NCBI GenBank assembly: GCA_001803315.1
Contig: MHBQ01000056.1
Location: 1-41,087 of the forward strand
Origin: Lentisphaerae bacterium RIFOXYC12_FULL_60_16
GTDB taxonomy: Bacteria > Verrucomicrobiota > Kiritimatiellia > UBA8416 > YA12-FULL-60-10
Direction of reading: 5' to 3'
Length of the DNA stretch: 41,087 bases
Of this stretch, positions 40,924-41,087 are shown piece by piece (within the stretch, counting starts at the first letter, position 1; each line of letters starts with the position of its first letter). The notes below the pieces were generated by a model that saw nothing but the letters and a program-made list of their open reading frames with translations, ran no database searches and had not been told where the DNA came from. Both the position numbers and the translations under genes were made by a program.

Positions 40924-41087
40924 TTATCCCGATGTCCCCGTTGTGCCGGCACGGTCGAACTGCAAATCAAACAGCCGGCGGTATAAGCCGCCCCGAGCCA
41001 ACAGTTCATCATGGGATCCAAGCTCCACGATGCGTCCCTTGTCCAACACGATCAGCCGGTCGAAATGGGCAATGGTGGACAGGCGGT
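40924..41087 (-). CDS. ABC exporter ATPase, C-terminal end (partial)
   Basis: The gene enters from the right edge; 54 codons are visible. The first complete residues, [21 protein letters not shown], are the stretch after the H-loop His (its codon is cut by the window edge), followed by [21 protein letters not shown]. This is the end of the nucleotide-binding domain of a fused exporter half-transporter of the MsbA/ABCB type. The transmembrane domain and Walker motifs lie outside, so substrate (lipid A, lipid or drug) cannot be told. Confidence 0.9.
   Translation of the reverse strand, partial: RLSTIAHFDRLIVLDKGRIVELGSHDELLARGGLYRRLFDLQFDRAGTTGTSG

Overview
The window looks like part of a chromosome from a Gram-negative, peptidoglycan-making bacterium of the PVC group, most likely Kiritimatiellota or a neighbouring Verrucomicrobiota lineage. 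This is inferred from gene content, not from a database search. The pointers are a DUF4838 glycosidase-like protein, a Cys-type sulfatase, a DUF1559-like prepilin with an H-Xn-DG motif, an EfpL/YeiP-type elongation factor, ExbBD-TonB and a beta-barrel protein (so an outer membrane), and a MurE with the DNPR motif that goes with meso-diaminopimelate peptidoglycan. The DNA is GC-rich and gene-dense. No tRNA, rRNA, CRISPR array, transposase or prophage gene was seen.

Layout. (1) 1-7.75 kb, minus strand: an operon of M20 metallohydrolase, acetate kinase, a degenerate acetate-kinase-like paralogue, a short coiled-coil envelope module, a GT4 glycosyltransferase and a secreted DUF4838 protein. It is preceded by a -24/-12 (sigma-54) promoter at 7739-7756. 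A divergent gene (7954-9609) encodes an XylR_N-V4R-AAA+-Fis enhancer-binding protein, and the AT-rich gap between them carries repeated candidate operators. (2) 9.6-11.9 kb, minus strand: a PfkB sugar kinase and a sulfatase with no signal peptide. (3) 11.95-12.1 kb: a divergent spacer filled with three inverted repeats. (4) 12.2-19.7 kb, plus strand: rlmN, rsmB, pyrH and frr, bracketed by two uncharacterised Pro/Ala-rich single-pass membrane proteins that share a TIKxKRP-like motif, then trxA and an MFS transporter. (5) 34.4-19.8 kb, minus strand: a dcw (division and cell wall) cluster, mraZ-rsmH-ftsL-ftsI-murE-murF-(small ORF)-mraY-murD-LysM-ftsW. It stops at ftsW and continues as exbB-exbD-tonB-barrel protein-efpL. 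murG, murC, ftsQ, ftsA and ftsZ are not here. (6) 34.8-41.1 kb, minus strand: metG, priA, a prepilin-like gene with a clear intrinsic terminator, queA, a truncated yjbQ remnant and the C-terminus of an ABC exporter.

How the parts may work together. The dcw run makes and polymerises lipid-linked peptidoglycan precursors and divides the cell; it probably starts from one promoter overlapped by three 10-bp MraZ repeats. The ExbBD-TonB genes add an energised outer-membrane function to the same transcript. The first operon is the least ordinary part: sigma-54 control plus a small-molecule-sensing activator suggests induction by a metabolite, and an amidohydrolase next to acetate kinase could couple deacylation to acetate activation. 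That coupling is inference. The best candidates for undescribed biology are the acetate kinase/pseudokinase operon, the TIKxKRP membrane proteins, and the polyproline-rich envelope proteins encoded near EfpL.
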